A model generated the notes under the pieces. The model did not search any database, was not told the origin of the DNA, and worked only from the letters and a program-made list of their open reading frames with translations. Both the position numbers and the translations under genes were made by a program. From Duganella sp. CF402 (GTDB lineage Bacteria; Pseudomonadota; Gammaproteobacteria; Burkholderiales; Burkholderiaceae_D), in the NCBI RefSeq assembly GCF_900109645.1, contig NZ_FOBG01000001.1, positions 1,674,001-1,738,000 of the forward strand: a stretch of 64,000 nucleotides of DNA, given 5' to 3'. The stretch's first letter is position 1; each line of letters begins with the position of its first letter. Shown here piece after piece: positions 52,975 through 61,613 of this stretch.

Positions 52975-54290
52975 CGCCGGAGCGCCCGGCCCATCCCAGC
53001 TTCGGCCAGGCGCTCGCCTATTGGCTCAAACTCGGCTTTATCAGCTTCGGCGGCCCGGCCGGCCAGATCGCCATCATGCACCAGGAACTGGTGGAACGGC
53101 GGCGCTGGATTTCCGAACAACGCTTCCTGCACGCCCTCAACTACTGCATGCTGCTGCCCGGCCCCGAGGCGCAGCAACTGGCCACCTACATCGGCTGGCT
53201 GCTGCACCGCACGCGCGGCGGCATCGCGGCCGGCGTGCTGTTTGTGCTGCCGTCGCTGTTCATCCTGATCGGGCTGTCGTGGCTGTACATGGCGTGGGGC
53301 CATGTGCCGGCCATCGCCGGCGTGTTCTACGGCATCAAGCCGGCGGTGACGGCGCTGGTGCTGCACGCGGCCTGGCGGGTCGGCTCGCGCGCGCTGCGCA
53401 ACCGCTGGCAGTGGACGGTGGCGGCGCTGGCCTTCGTTGCCATCTTCGCGCTGCAAGCGCCCTTCCCGCTGATCGTGCTGGCCGCCGCCCTGACCGGCTG
53501 GCTGGCGCCGCAGCGTTTCCAGGGCGGCGCCGGCCACGGCAAGGCAGGCGGCGCGCACTTGCCATCCCTGATCGACGACGACACGCCGCCGCCCGCGCAC
53601 GCGCACTTCCGCTGGCCGCGATTCTGGCTGGTGCTGGGCGTGCACCTGGGCTTGTGGCTGGCCGTGATGGCGCTGCTGGTGGCCTGCTTTGGCGTCGACA
53701 GTGTGCTGGCGCAGATGGCCTGGTTCTTCAGCAAGGCCGCGCTGCTGACCTTTGGCGGCGCCTACGCCGTGCTGCCCTATGTGTTCCAGGGCGCGGTCGA
53801 GCAGCATCACTGGCTGAGCGCGGCGCAAATGATGGACGGCCTGGCGCTGGGCGAAACCACGCCCGGGCCGCTGATCATGGTGGTGTCGTATGTGGGGTTT
53901 GCGGGCGGCTGGAACACCGCTTTCCTCGGTCCGCAGGCGCAGTTGCTGGCCGGCGCGCTGACGGCTGCGGTGGTGACGTATTTCACCTTCCTGCCGTCGT
54001 TCCTGTTCATCCTGCTGGGCGGACCGTTTATCGAGTCCACTCACGGCAAACTGAAATTCACGGCGCCGCTGACCGCCATCACCGCCGCCGTGGTCGGCGT
54101 GATCGTCAACCTGGCGCTGTTCTTCGCCTGGCACACGCTGTGGCCGGCAGGCTGGCAAGGCCATTTCGAATGGCCGGCGATGCTGATCGGGATCGCCGCC
54201 GGTATCGCCCTGTTCCGCTACAAGCAGGGCGTGATCCGTGTCATCCTGGCCAGCGGCCTGGCCGGCTGGCTTAGCCTACTGTGCCAATGA
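52971..54290 (+). CDS. chrA: Chromate transporter ChrA, two-domain form
   Basis: 439 residues of the CHR family in its long, duplicated form. The first half has YWLKLGFISFGGPAGQIAIMH and NYCMLLPGPEAQQLATYIGW. The second repeats the pattern with ALLTFGGAYAVLPYVFQGAVE and GLALGETTPGPLIMVVSYVG. About ten membrane segments are predicted, and a His/Pro-rich loop with HFRWPRFW joins the halves. It exports chromate from the cytoplasm. It overlaps the FliK-like gene by 4 bases and its end overlaps the convergent flhA by 20 bases. No chrB regulator is present. Confidence 0.93.
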   Translation: MTPERPAHPSFGQALAYWLKLGFISFGGPAGQIAIMHQELVERRRWISEQRFLHALNYCMLLPGPEAQQLATYIGWLLHRTRGGIAAGVLFVLPSLFILIGLSWLYMAWGHVPAIAGVFYGIKPAVTALVLHAAWRVGSRALRNRWQWTVAALAFVAIFALQAPFPLIVLAAALTGWLAPQRFQGGAGHGKAGGAHLPSLIDDDTPPPAHAHFRWPRFWLVLGVHLGLWLAVMALLVACFGVDSVLAQMAWFFSKAALLTFGGAYAVLPYVFQGAVEQHHWLSAAQMMDGLALGETTPGPLIMVVSYVGFAGGWNTAFLGPQAQLLAGALTAAVVTYFTFLPSFLFILLGGPFIESTHGKLKFTAPLTAITAAVVGVIVNLALFFAWHTLWPAGWQGHFEWPAMLIGIAAGIALFRYKQGVIRVILASGLAGWLSLLCQ

Positions 54291-56358
54291 TGCTGACTTC
54301 GCGATTCTCAGGAATCTCGTTGTAGGACAGCACATGCAGGCCCGGCGCGAACAGGCGCGCGTAACGCGCCAGCAGCGGACGGATCTGCGGCAGCACCAGC
54401 AGCAGCGGCGGCGTGGCCTGCTGCTTCATCTGCTCGCGCGCCACCGGCATGTTGACCTGCAACTGCGCCAGCAGGTGCGGATCGATCGGGTAGTTGTCCA
54501 GCACCACCTTGCCGCTCTGGCGCGCCTGGTTCAGCGAACCTAGCAGCATGTTTTCCAGGTCGCCGCCGAGATTGAAGGCTTGCATCTCGGTCTTCTGCCC
54601 GAACAGGCTGGTGACGATCTGGCGCCGCAGCGCGCAGCGCACTTCAGCCGCCAGCAGGATCGGATCCTTGGTGGTTTCCGAGCTGTCCACCAGCGTGGTG
54701 GCGATCGGCACGATATCTTTCAGCGAGACGTTTTCCGCCAGCAGCACACGGAACACGCGCAGCATCTGGGTGTGGGTCAGCGCCTTGTCCAGCGCCGCCG
54801 CCAACTTGGGCGAGATCGCGGTCAGTCGCTCCATCAGCGCCGGCACGTCTTCGTGGCGGAACAACTCCGGCAAGTATTCGCGGATCAGCTTGGACAAGTG
54901 GGTGGCAATCGCGCTCGGCGCTTCCACCACCTGATAACCAAGGCCCAGCGCGTTGGCTTTCTCGCTGGTCTCGATCCACGTCACCGGCATGCCGTAGGCC
55001 GGCTCGATGCCGGGGATGCCGTCGATCTGGCCGTACACGTTGGGCGACGGAATCGCCATCAGGCGGTCGGCAAACACTTCCGCCTGCGCCACCACGCTGC
55101 CCGACAAGATCACCGAATACTGGGTCGGTTTGAGGCCGAGATCGTCGCGCACGCCGATCGGCGGCAGCAGCAGGCCCATCGCCTCCGAGATGCTCTGGCG
55201 CACGCCCTTGACGCGCTTGCTCAGCGGCTCGCCATGCGCCTTGTCGATCAGCGTCACCAGCTTGTAGCCGACCGCGATCTGCAGCGGCTGCACCGCCGGC
55301 AGGCTGTACCAGTCGAGGTCGGGCGCGCGCTCGTCGCGCAGCGCCGCCTCGATGGCGTCGAGATTGCTGGTATCGGGCTTTTGCACCCGGTTGAGCAGCT
55401 TCCAGCCGACATACGACAGCGCCAGCGCGAACGGCGCGAACATCTGCCACGGCATGCCCGGCACCAGCGCCAGGATCAGCATCATGCCGGCCGCGCTGAA
55501 CATCACTTGCGGCGAGGTCAGGACCTGGTTGCCGACTTGCTGTTCGAAGTCGCCCGAATCCGAGATACGGGTCACCAGGATGGCGGCGGCGGCCGACAGC
55601 AGCAGCGCCGGGATCTGGGCCACCAGGCCGTCACCGATGGTCAGCAGCGCGTATTGGCGGAAGGCGTCGCCGAACGACATGTCCTGCATCAGCGCGCCGA
55701 TCGCCACACCGCCGACCATGTTGATGATCAGGATCAGGATCGAGGCCACGGCATCGCCGCGCACGAACTTGGAGGCGCCGTCCATCGCGCCATAGAAGTC
55801 GGCTTCCGAGGCCACTTCCAGGCGGCGCTGCTGGGCCTTCTCTTGATTGATCAGGCCGGCGTTGAGGTCGGCGTCAATCGCCATCTGCTTGCCCGGCAAG
55901 GCGTCCAGCGTGAAGCGCGCCGATACTTCCGAGATCCGTTCCGCACCCTTGGTCACCACCATGAAGTTGATGATCATCAGGATCACGAACACCACGATAC
56001 CGACCACATAGTTACCACCGACCACCACGTTACCGAAAGCCTCGATCACGTGACCGGCGGCGGCCGTGCCTTCATGGCCGTGCAGCAGCACCACGCGGGT
56101 CGACGCCACGTTCAGCGTCAGGCGCAGCATGGTGGTGGCCAGCAGGACCGTCGGGAACACCGAGAAGTCCAGCGGACGCCGCACCGATACCGAGCCCAGG
56201 ATCACAATCAGCGCCAGCACGATATTGAACGTGAACATCACGTCCAGCAATATCGGCGGCAGCGGCAGCATGATCATCGCCAGGATAATCAGCAAGAATG
56301 CCGGGGTGGCAAACTTGTGACGGCGTATCTCCGCAATCATGGTTTGGAAAAAATTCAC
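54271..56358 (-). CDS. flhA: Flagellar export apparatus protein FlhA
   Basis: 695 residues from a GTG whose last bases overlap the flhB stop (GTGA). Eight N-terminal membrane helices precede the cytoplasmic FHIPEP domain. The signature is intact: RISEVSARFTLDALPGKQMAIDADLNAGLI at about 145-175, preceded by FVILMIINFMVVTKGAER. The C-terminal ring domain (about 330-695) has the usual layout. FlhA forms the nonameric export gate ring. The order fliM-fliN-fliP-fliQ-fliR-flhB-flhA matches lateral/Flag-2 type loci, where the gene is called lfhA. Confidence 0.95.
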   Translation of the reverse strand: MNFFQTMIAEIRRHKFATPAFLLIILAMIMLPLPPILLDVMFTFNIVLALIVILGSVSVRRPLDFSVFPTVLLATTMLRLTLNVASTRVVLLHGHEGTAAAGHVIEAFGNVVVGGNYVVGIVVFVILMIINFMVVTKGAERISEVSARFTLDALPGKQMAIDADLNAGLINQEKAQQRRLEVASEADFYGAMDGASKFVRGDAVASILILIINMVGGVAIGALMQDMSFGDAFRQYALLTIGDGLVAQIPALLLSAAAAILVTRISDSGDFEQQVGNQVLTSPQVMFSAAGMMLILALVPGMPWQMFAPFALALSYVGWKLLNRVQKPDTSNLDAIEAALRDERAPDLDWYSLPAVQPLQIAVGYKLVTLIDKAHGEPLSKRVKGVRQSISEAMGLLLPPIGVRDDLGLKPTQYSVILSGSVVAQAEVFADRLMAIPSPNVYGQIDGIPGIEPAYGMPVTWIETSEKANALGLGYQVVEAPSAIATHLSKLIREYLPELFRHEDVPALMERLTAISPKLAAALDKALTHTQMLRVFRVLLAENVSLKDIVPIATTLVDSSETTKDPILLAAEVRCALRRQIVTSLFGQKTEMQAFNLGGDLENMLLGSLNQARQSGKVVLDNYPIDPHLLAQLQVNMPVAREQMKQQATPPLLLVLPQIRPLLARYARLFAPGLHVLSYNEIPENREVSIIGTVG

Positions 56359-57491
56359 TGCTTAACCTCGCTCATGGATGTAGGTACAACAACTTCTTTT
56401 GGACGTTCCGGTTCGGCGGCGCGCCTTCCGGTACGGAATGCTTGCAACTGCAGCACATAGTTCAACACTTGCGACACCGCCTGGTATAGCTGCACCGGGA
56501 TCTGCTGGTTGACCTGGCTGGTGTTGTAGATGGCGCGCGCCAGCGGCGGCAGCTCCATCACTTCAATCTTGAATTCGGCCGCCAGCTGCTTGATGTACAG
56601 CGCCATCTCGTCGACGCCCTTGGCGATCACGTACGGCGCCTCGGCCTTGGCCAGGTCGTACTTGAGCGCCACCGCGTAGTGCTCCGGGTTGACGATCACC
56701 ACGTCGGCGCTGGGCACGCTCTTGCGCGCGCTGCGCCGCGCCAGCGCCCGCTGCAACTGGCGGATGCGGCTTTTCACCTCGGGCCGGCCCTCGGTCGACT
56801 TGTGTTCTTCCTTCAAATCCTGCTTGGACATGCGCTGGTTCTTGGCGAAGAACCAGGCCTGCGCCGGCACGTCGATCAGCGCGAAGATGACGAACACCGC
56901 CACCATCGACATCAGTCCGTCCAGCATCAGGCCCGAGCCTTTCAGCATGGCCTGGCCGATGGTCATCATCTGCAGCTGGGTGTAATCCGGCACACTGGAA
57001 CGGGCGACATGGATCAGCACCGCAATCAGCACGCCGGCCTTGCCGATCGAGATGGCGGTCTCGAACGCGTGCTTGGCGCTGAACAGGCGGCCGATATTGG
57101 CCGCCGGGCTCATGCGCGACAGCTTGGGCTCCCAGTGCTTGGTCGACACCACCCAGCCGCCCGGCACCATCGCGCCCAGCATGATAAACAGCGGCACCAC
57201 GAACAGCGGCAGCAGCATCTTGATCAACAACCACATCGAGCTGCTGAACACGGTCGACATGGCGTTGTCGATGGCGCCCTCGCTGTCCAGCGGCGCAAAG
57301 CTCTGGTGGAAGATCTCGTTGAATTCCATCAGGTAGCCGGGCAGCAGGTAGACGAACAGCTTCAGGCTCACCAGAATGCCGATCGCGGTCGACAGGTCGC
57401 GCGAACGGACCACCTGCCCTTCCTGGCGCGACTTCTTCAGCTTCTGCTGTGAAGCCTTTTCTGTTTTATCGCCTGTGCTCTCGTCAGCCAT
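56355..57491 (-). CDS. flhB: Flagellar export specificity switch protein FlhB, NPEH variant
   Basis: 378 residues. TEKASQQKLKKSRQEGQVVRS at the N-terminus and four membrane helices are standard. The cytoplasmic domain has the autocleavage site, but it reads Asn268-Pro269-Glu270-His271 (VIVNPEHYAVALKYD) in place of the usual NPTH. Asn and Pro, which do the chemistry, are kept. FlhB switches export from hook to filament substrates. The gene overlaps fliR by 8 bases and flhA by 4. Confidence 0.93.
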   Translation of the reverse strand: MADESTGDKTEKASQQKLKKSRQEGQVVRSRDLSTAIGILVSLKLFVYLLPGYLMEFNEIFHQSFAPLDSEGAIDNAMSTVFSSSMWLLIKMLLPLFVVPLFIMLGAMVPGGWVVSTKHWEPKLSRMSPAANIGRLFSAKHAFETAISIGKAGVLIAVLIHVARSSVPDYTQLQMMTIGQAMLKGSGLMLDGLMSMVAVFVIFALIDVPAQAWFFAKNQRMSKQDLKEEHKSTEGRPEVKSRIRQLQRALARRSARKSVPSADVVIVNPEHYAVALKYDLAKAEAPYVIAKGVDEMALYIKQLAAEFKIEVMELPPLARAIYNTSQVNQQIPVQLYQAVSQVLNYVLQLQAFRTGRRAAEPERPKEVVVPTSMSEVKQ

Positions 57492-58275
57492 GCGCCACCT
57501 GCATTTGCTGACGGATCATCTCCAGCACCATATTCGTCATGCGGATATAGTGTTCGGGGATGAACTTCACCACCTGCGCCAGCATCAGCAGGCCGAAGAT
57601 GGTGATCACGGAAAAGCCCAGCGCAAACAGGTTGAGGCTGGGCGCGACGCGGTTCAGGAAACCAAAGCCGAGCTGCACCACGATGGTGGAAAACACCACC
57701 GGGATCGCCAGCAGCATGGCGGCCGAGAAAATCCACGCCACGTTGTAGGCCACCGCTTCCAGCAAGTGGTTGCCGAAGCCGCTGCCGAGCGGCCAGGCCT
57801 TGAAGCTCTGGCCGATCACATTGGCGATCACCAGGTGGCCGTCGATGGCGAAGAACACGATGATGGCCAGGGTCGACAGCAGCGCCGAGGTCACGTCCGA
57901 CGACTGGCCGTTGAGCGGGTCATTCATCACCGCCATCGACAAGCCCATCTGCGACGACACGATGAAGCCGAGCACGCCGATCACCGACATCGCAAAGTGG
58001 AAGGCCAGCCCCAGCACGAAGCCGATCAGGCCCTGCTCGATGGTGGCGACCACGCCATGCATGGAAAACGGGTTGATGGCGGCCGGGCCCCAGTCGACGC
58101 CGCTGGTCAGCGGCAGCATCAGGATGGACAGCACCAGCGCGATCAGGATGCGCACCGTCACCGGCGTTACCGCCTCGCCCAGCACCGGCGCGCCCATGAA
58201 CATCGCCAGGATGCGGCAGAACGGCCACCAGATGGCGGTCAGCAGCGGCAGCAACTGGACGAGGACGGATTCCAT
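57484..58275 (-). CDS. fliR: Flagellar export gate protein FliR
   Basis: 263 residues with about six membrane helices; LLPLLTAIWWPFCRILAMFMGAPVLGE and PLNGQSSDVTSALLSTLAIIVFFAIDGHL are FliR marks. It forms the core export gate with FliP5 and FliQ4 and is often structurally continuous with FlhB, with which the gene overlaps by 8 bases. Confidence 0.93.
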   Translation of the reverse strand: MESVLVQLLPLLTAIWWPFCRILAMFMGAPVLGEAVTPVTVRILIALVLSILMLPLTSGVDWGPAAINPFSMHGVVATIEQGLIGFVLGLAFHFAMSVIGVLGFIVSSQMGLSMAVMNDPLNGQSSDVTSALLSTLAIIVFFAIDGHLVIANVIGQSFKAWPLGSGFGNHLLEAVAYNVAWIFSAAMLLAIPVVFSTIVVQLGFGFLNRVAPSLNLFALGFSVITIFGLLMLAQVVKFIPEHYIRMTNMVLEMIRQQMQVAHG

Positions 58276-58293
58276 GAGGCGCGGATGGGGCAG

Positions 58294-58566
58294 CTAGCCG
58301 ACCAGGGTGGCGGCGCGGGTAAAGATGGACACGCAGAAGTCCATCAGGTAAGTCGCCATCCAGCGCCCGGCCAGGATGACGGCCAGCAGCGTGATCAGCA
58401 ACCTCGGCAGGAAGCTCAGGGTCTGTTCGTTGATCTGGGTGGCGGCCTGGAACAGCGCCACCAGCAGGCCGGTGATCAGGCCCGGCACCACCAGCACCAC
58501 CACCAGCAGCATCACGATGTGCAGCGACTCGACCACCAGATCGACGGCAATTTCAGGCGTCAGCAT
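58294..58566 (-). CDS. fliQ: Flagellar export gate protein FliQ
   Basis: 90 residues, two membrane helices with PEIAVDLVVESLHIVMLLVVV, GLITGLLVALFQAATQINEQTLSF and LLAVILAGRWMATYLMDF. Normal length for the family. It sits between fliP and fliR, 18 bases from fliR. Confidence 0.95.
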   Translation of the reverse strand: MLTPEIAVDLVVESLHIVMLLVVVLVVPGLITGLLVALFQAATQINEQTLSFLPRLLITLLAVILAGRWMATYLMDFCVSIFTRAATLVG

Positions 58567-58579
58567 GGGATGCGCCTCC

Positions 58580-59353
58580 TCAGTAGGCCTGCACGCTGGT
58601 CACCAGCGTATTCACGGTCAGGGTCCAGCCGTCCACCAGCACGAACAGCAGCAGCTTGAACGGCAGCGAAATCACCAGCGGCGACAACATCATCATACCC
58701 ATCGCCATCAGCACCGACGACACCACCAGGTCGATCACCAGGAACGGAATGAACAGCATGCAGCCGATCTGGAACGCGGTCTTCAGCTCGGACAGCACGA
58801 ACGCCGCCAGCTTGACGGTGAAGGCGTGCTGCGACGGTTCGGTAATCTTGTCCTCGCCGGCCAGGTGGGCGATCTGCTGCAGCGCGGCCTTGCTGGTCTG
58901 GGCCAGCATGAAGCGCGACACCGGCTTCTCGGCGATTTGCAGCGCGGTTTCCAGGCCGATCTTGTCCTGGTCGTAGGGCACGAAGGCGTTGCTCCAGATC
59001 TCGTTGCCGATCGGCCGCATCACCAGCAGCGTCAGGATCAGGGCCACGCCGGTGATCACCCGGTTGGGCAAGCCCTGCTGCAGGCCCAGGGCCTGGCGCA
59101 GCAAGGACAGCACGATCACAAAGCGGGTAAAGCTGGTCATCATCATGACCATCACCGGGAGCAAGCCCAGCAAGGTCATGATGATCAGGATTTGCATCTT
59201 GACCGTCAGTTCGGTCTTCGCTCCCGGCACCACATTGGCCAGCAAGTCGACCGCGTGGGCCGCGCCCGGCAGGCAGGCCAGGCCCAGCAAGGCAGCAACG
59301 GGCGCGAGCGCCAGCAGGCGGCGCCGCCACTGCAAGTTCATACTCCAGGTCAT
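58580..59353 (-). CDS. fliP: Flagellar export gate protein FliP
   Basis: 257 residues. A cleavable signal peptide (LALAPVAALLGLACLPGAAHA) is followed by the family blocks ILIIMTLLGLLPVMVMMMTSFTRFVIVLSLLRQALGLQQ, TFVPYDQ-type segment NAFVPYDQDKI, and FQIGCMLFIPFLVIDLVVSSVLMAMGMMML. FliP forms the pentameric core of the export gate. It overlaps fliN by 4 bases with no fliO between, which is a feature of Flag-2-type operons. Confidence 0.95.
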   Translation of the reverse strand: MTWSMNLQWRRRLLALAPVAALLGLACLPGAAHAVDLLANVVPGAKTELTVKMQILIIMTLLGLLPVMVMMMTSFTRFVIVLSLLRQALGLQQGLPNRVITGVALILTLLVMRPIGNEIWSNAFVPYDQDKIGLETALQIAEKPVSRFMLAQTSKAALQQIAHLAGEDKITEPSQHAFTVKLAAFVLSELKTAFQIGCMLFIPFLVIDLVVSSVLMAMGMMMLSPLVISLPFKLLLFVLVDGWTLTVNTLVTSVQAY

Positions 59354-59724
59354 GGAGCCATCATGTCGAGATTCAGGCCGTCGAGGTCGATCACTTTGAG
59401 GCCGTAGTTCTCGCCCGCCACCACCACTTCGGCGCGGCCGATGGCGGTGCCGTTGACCTTGATCACCAGCGGTTCGCCGGCCAGCACGTCGAGCTCGACC
59501 ACGCTATCGGGACCGATGTTCATCAGGTCCTGCAGCGAGATGCGGGCCGAGCCCACCTCCAGCGTCAGCGTCACCGGGATCTTGCGCATCATGGCCGGCA
59601 AGTCGCGGCGCGCCGGCGCGGCCGGGAGATCGGTCAGCTCGTTGCCGGGCTGGTCGATAATCATCTCTTCGGACAAGTCTTCCAGCAGGGCGTCGCTAGG
59701 GTTGGCTACGTTCATGTTCATCAT
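59350..59724 (-). CDS. fliN: Flagellar motor switch protein FliN
   Basis: 124 residues. The SpoA domain (about 45-120) reads IPVTLTLEVGSARISLQDLMNIGPDSVVELD, then GEPLVIKVNGTAIGRAEVVV and YGLKVIDL, as in FliN. With FliM and FliG it forms the C-ring. It overlaps the fliM stop (TAATG) and fliP. Confidence 0.95.
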   Translation of the reverse strand: MMNMNVANPSDALLEDLSEEMIIDQPGNELTDLPAAPARRDLPAMMRKIPVTLTLEVGSARISLQDLMNIGPDSVVELDVLAGEPLVIKVNGTAIGRAEVVVAGENYGLKVIDLDGLNLDMMAP

Positions 59725-60635
59725 TATTCGGCGTCTTCAAAAGAGGTTAAACAGAGTTTGCCTTTGTGCTCGGTGACGGCAGCCGTAAACAGGCGGGAAT
59801 CTTCGAGCAAGACGTCGGCTCTTGCCAGGCTGATCGGGATCACATCGCCGACCTGTAAATCGTACAGGCTGCCCAGCGTCACTTCCTTGCTGGCCAGGCG
59901 GCCAATCAGCCCGACCTGCAGGCGCTGCGCCAGCGGCGCCACGGCCTTGGGTTTCTTGCCGGCCTCGCGGTCGCGCAGCAGGCCGCGCAGCACGCTGGTC
60001 ATCAACTGTTTGTCGAGCGCGAACCAGAACTGGCCGCTGGCGCCGCCGGCGATTTCGCTGACGGTGACGCTAATCACCCAGGTGCCCTTGGGCGGGTGCG
60101 AACCGGGGGCCGGCTTGAATTCGGCGTCGGCGGCAGCTTCCTCGGCCTCGCCCTCGGCCAGCGCCGGCTTGTCCATCACGGGTAAATTGAGTTCGATGCG
60201 GCCGGCCAGGGTGCCACACAATTGTTGCCCCAGCACCACAGCGAGGCGCTCTTCGGTGGCGGTCACGCGCACCGTGCTCTCGTCGACGGCCGGGGCGGCC
60301 TCGGTTTTGGCGTCGGCTTTGGCCTCCGCCTTGGCGCCGCTGCCGTAGCGGTAATTGAGCACGCTGAGCAGCACCTTGCGTTCCATCGAGAAGGCGATGT
60401 GCCCGGCCGGCGCGGCAAAACTGAGCCAGCGGCTGCGGATCTCGTTGCCCTCCAGCCGGCTGAACGCGACATCCTGCACCTGGAAACCGCCCCAGTAGCG
60501 GCGGTTCATGTTCAGGCGCATGGACTGCGCCAGATCGTCACGCAACTGGGCCGCAAAGATATGCAGCAGGTGCACCGGACGGCCCAGCAGACTGGGGTCC
60601 AGGACTTGATGTTGCGTCTGTTTTGTCGTTGTCAT
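59724..60635 (-). CDS. fliM: Flagellar motor switch protein FliM, lacking the N-terminal CheY-binding motif
   Basis: 303 residues. The middle domain (LHIFAAQLRDDLAQSMRLNMNRRYWGGF, from about 24) and the C-terminal SpoA-type domain (LQVGLIGRLASKEVTLGSLYDLQVGDVIPI) are present. The start MTTTKQTQHQVLDPSLLGRP has no LSQxEIDxLL motif, which in other FliM proteins binds phosphorylated CheY. An Ala/Glu/Lys-rich insertion lies at about 100-115. It is the first gene of the reverse operon. Function as a rotor protein is secure; its response to chemotaxis signals is open. Confidence 0.85.
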   Translation of the reverse strand: MTTTKQTQHQVLDPSLLGRPVHLLHIFAAQLRDDLAQSMRLNMNRRYWGGFQVQDVAFSRLEGNEIRSRWLSFAAPAGHIAFSMERKVLLSVLNYRYGSGAKAEAKADAKTEAAPAVDESTVRVTATEERLAVVLGQQLCGTLAGRIELNLPVMDKPALAEGEAEEAAADAEFKPAPGSHPPKGTWVISVTVSEIAGGASGQFWFALDKQLMTSVLRGLLRDREAGKKPKAVAPLAQRLQVGLIGRLASKEVTLGSLYDLQVGDVIPISLARADVLLEDSRLFTAAVTEHKGKLCLTSFEDAE

Positions 60636-61238
60636 GTATTGGCCATGAGGTTAATTCTGCCCTACTCCTCCATCATCGCACCATCCAGCTAAAAACTGGT
60701 TACTTCAGGCGCAATTTTTTGGCTTGGTTGCTAATCGTAACTTAAAGTAGGACGATCTCGGAAGCAGCATACAGCAAAATTCACATTATTGCTATTAAAC
60801 AATATTTGACCAAATAATTTCTTCCGAGACAAATAGCGCTTTACAAGAATGTTGCTAGCCGGTAAGCTTAGTTCAAGTAACAGGCAGCGAAACACACTTC
60901 AACAATCGGCGCTTACTAGATGATTTGTAACGAAATTTTCCCGAAGAAAACTGTTTTAAACAAAGTGGAACAAAACAGCTGATTCGACACGGGCACCACC
61001 GGTAAGCACGCCAGCCCGATCCGCCAGCCAGGCCAGCGCCTGCCCCGGCATCCCAGCTTGAGCGACAGGCTTACCCTAACTTTCTTACAACACTGTGACA
61101 TGCACAGCAGATGTGTAGCGCGATTGGTATAAGGCAGCAGAATATCTGCCATTGAGCTTGCTGCTTTTCGGCAATCTCGCTATGGTAGTCATCTGGATTC
61201 ATTGCAGTAAAAAACGGGTAAAAACAGGGGGTAGCACC
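60636..61238. other. Non-coding gap between divergent fliM and fliE operons
   Basis: About 600 AT-rich bases lie between the two divergent flagellar operons. No ORF with coding character is present; the reverse frame at 60916-61152 has no recognisable features. A weak sigma-70-like pair for fliM occurs on the reverse strand (TTGGTC at 60813-60808, 17 bases, AATAAT at 60790-60785). Related Flag-2 loci carry the regulator lafK in this place. Confidence 0.7.
60756..60829. repeat. Spaced 9-bp inverted repeat in the fliM-fliE gap
   Basis: TCTCGGAAG (60756-60764) and CTTCCGAGA (60821-60829) are exact complements 56 bases apart. They bracket the possible fliM promoter and could be paired sites for a regulator. 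Confidence 0.6.
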
Positions 61239-61592
61239 ATGAGCAACGGATTCTCCAGCCTGATTCAGGCCGACCTGGCGTCGCTGACGAGCGCGGCGCA
61301 AAACATGGCAAACAGCAGCGCGCAAACCATCGCTGCCGCCAACCAGTACGGGGCGCAGGACACCCAGTCCGCCTTCTCCTTCGCCCAGTCGATGCAGGGC
61401 GCCATCGACAAGGTCAACGGCCAGGACGTGGAGGCGGGCCAGAAAATGGCCGACGTCGACTCCGGCAAGAGCGACGACCTGGTCGGCGCCATGCTGTCCA
61501 GCCAGGAAGCCAGCCTGTCCTTCTCGATGTTGATGCAAGTGCGCAACAAGGTGATGGGCGGCCTCGACGAACTCATCAAACTCCCGCTGTAA
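61239..61592 (+). CDS. fliE: Flagellar hook-basal body protein FliE
   Basis: 117 residues from the ATG at 61239, with AGGGGG upstream; an open frame begins 87 bases earlier but lacks homology. The C-terminal half (AGQKMADVDSGKSDDLVGAMLSSQEASLSFSMLMQVRNKVM) is the conserved FliE region. It joins the MS ring to the proximal rod. First gene of the forward operon; 21 bases before fliF. Confidence 0.93.
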   Translation: MSNGFSSLIQADLASLTSAAQNMANSSAQTIAAANQYGAQDTQSAFSFAQSMQGAIDKVNGQDVEAGQKMADVDSGKSDDLVGAMLSSQEASLSFSMLMQVRNKVMGGLDELIKLPL

Positions 61593-61613
61593 GCCTCTGC
61601 GAAAGCACTCAAC

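Noticed and set aside
60916..61152. Reverse-strand 78-codon ORF in the fliM-fliE gap
   Set aside because: Its composition is not protein-like (basic and Cys-rich with no domain) and there is no ribosome site.
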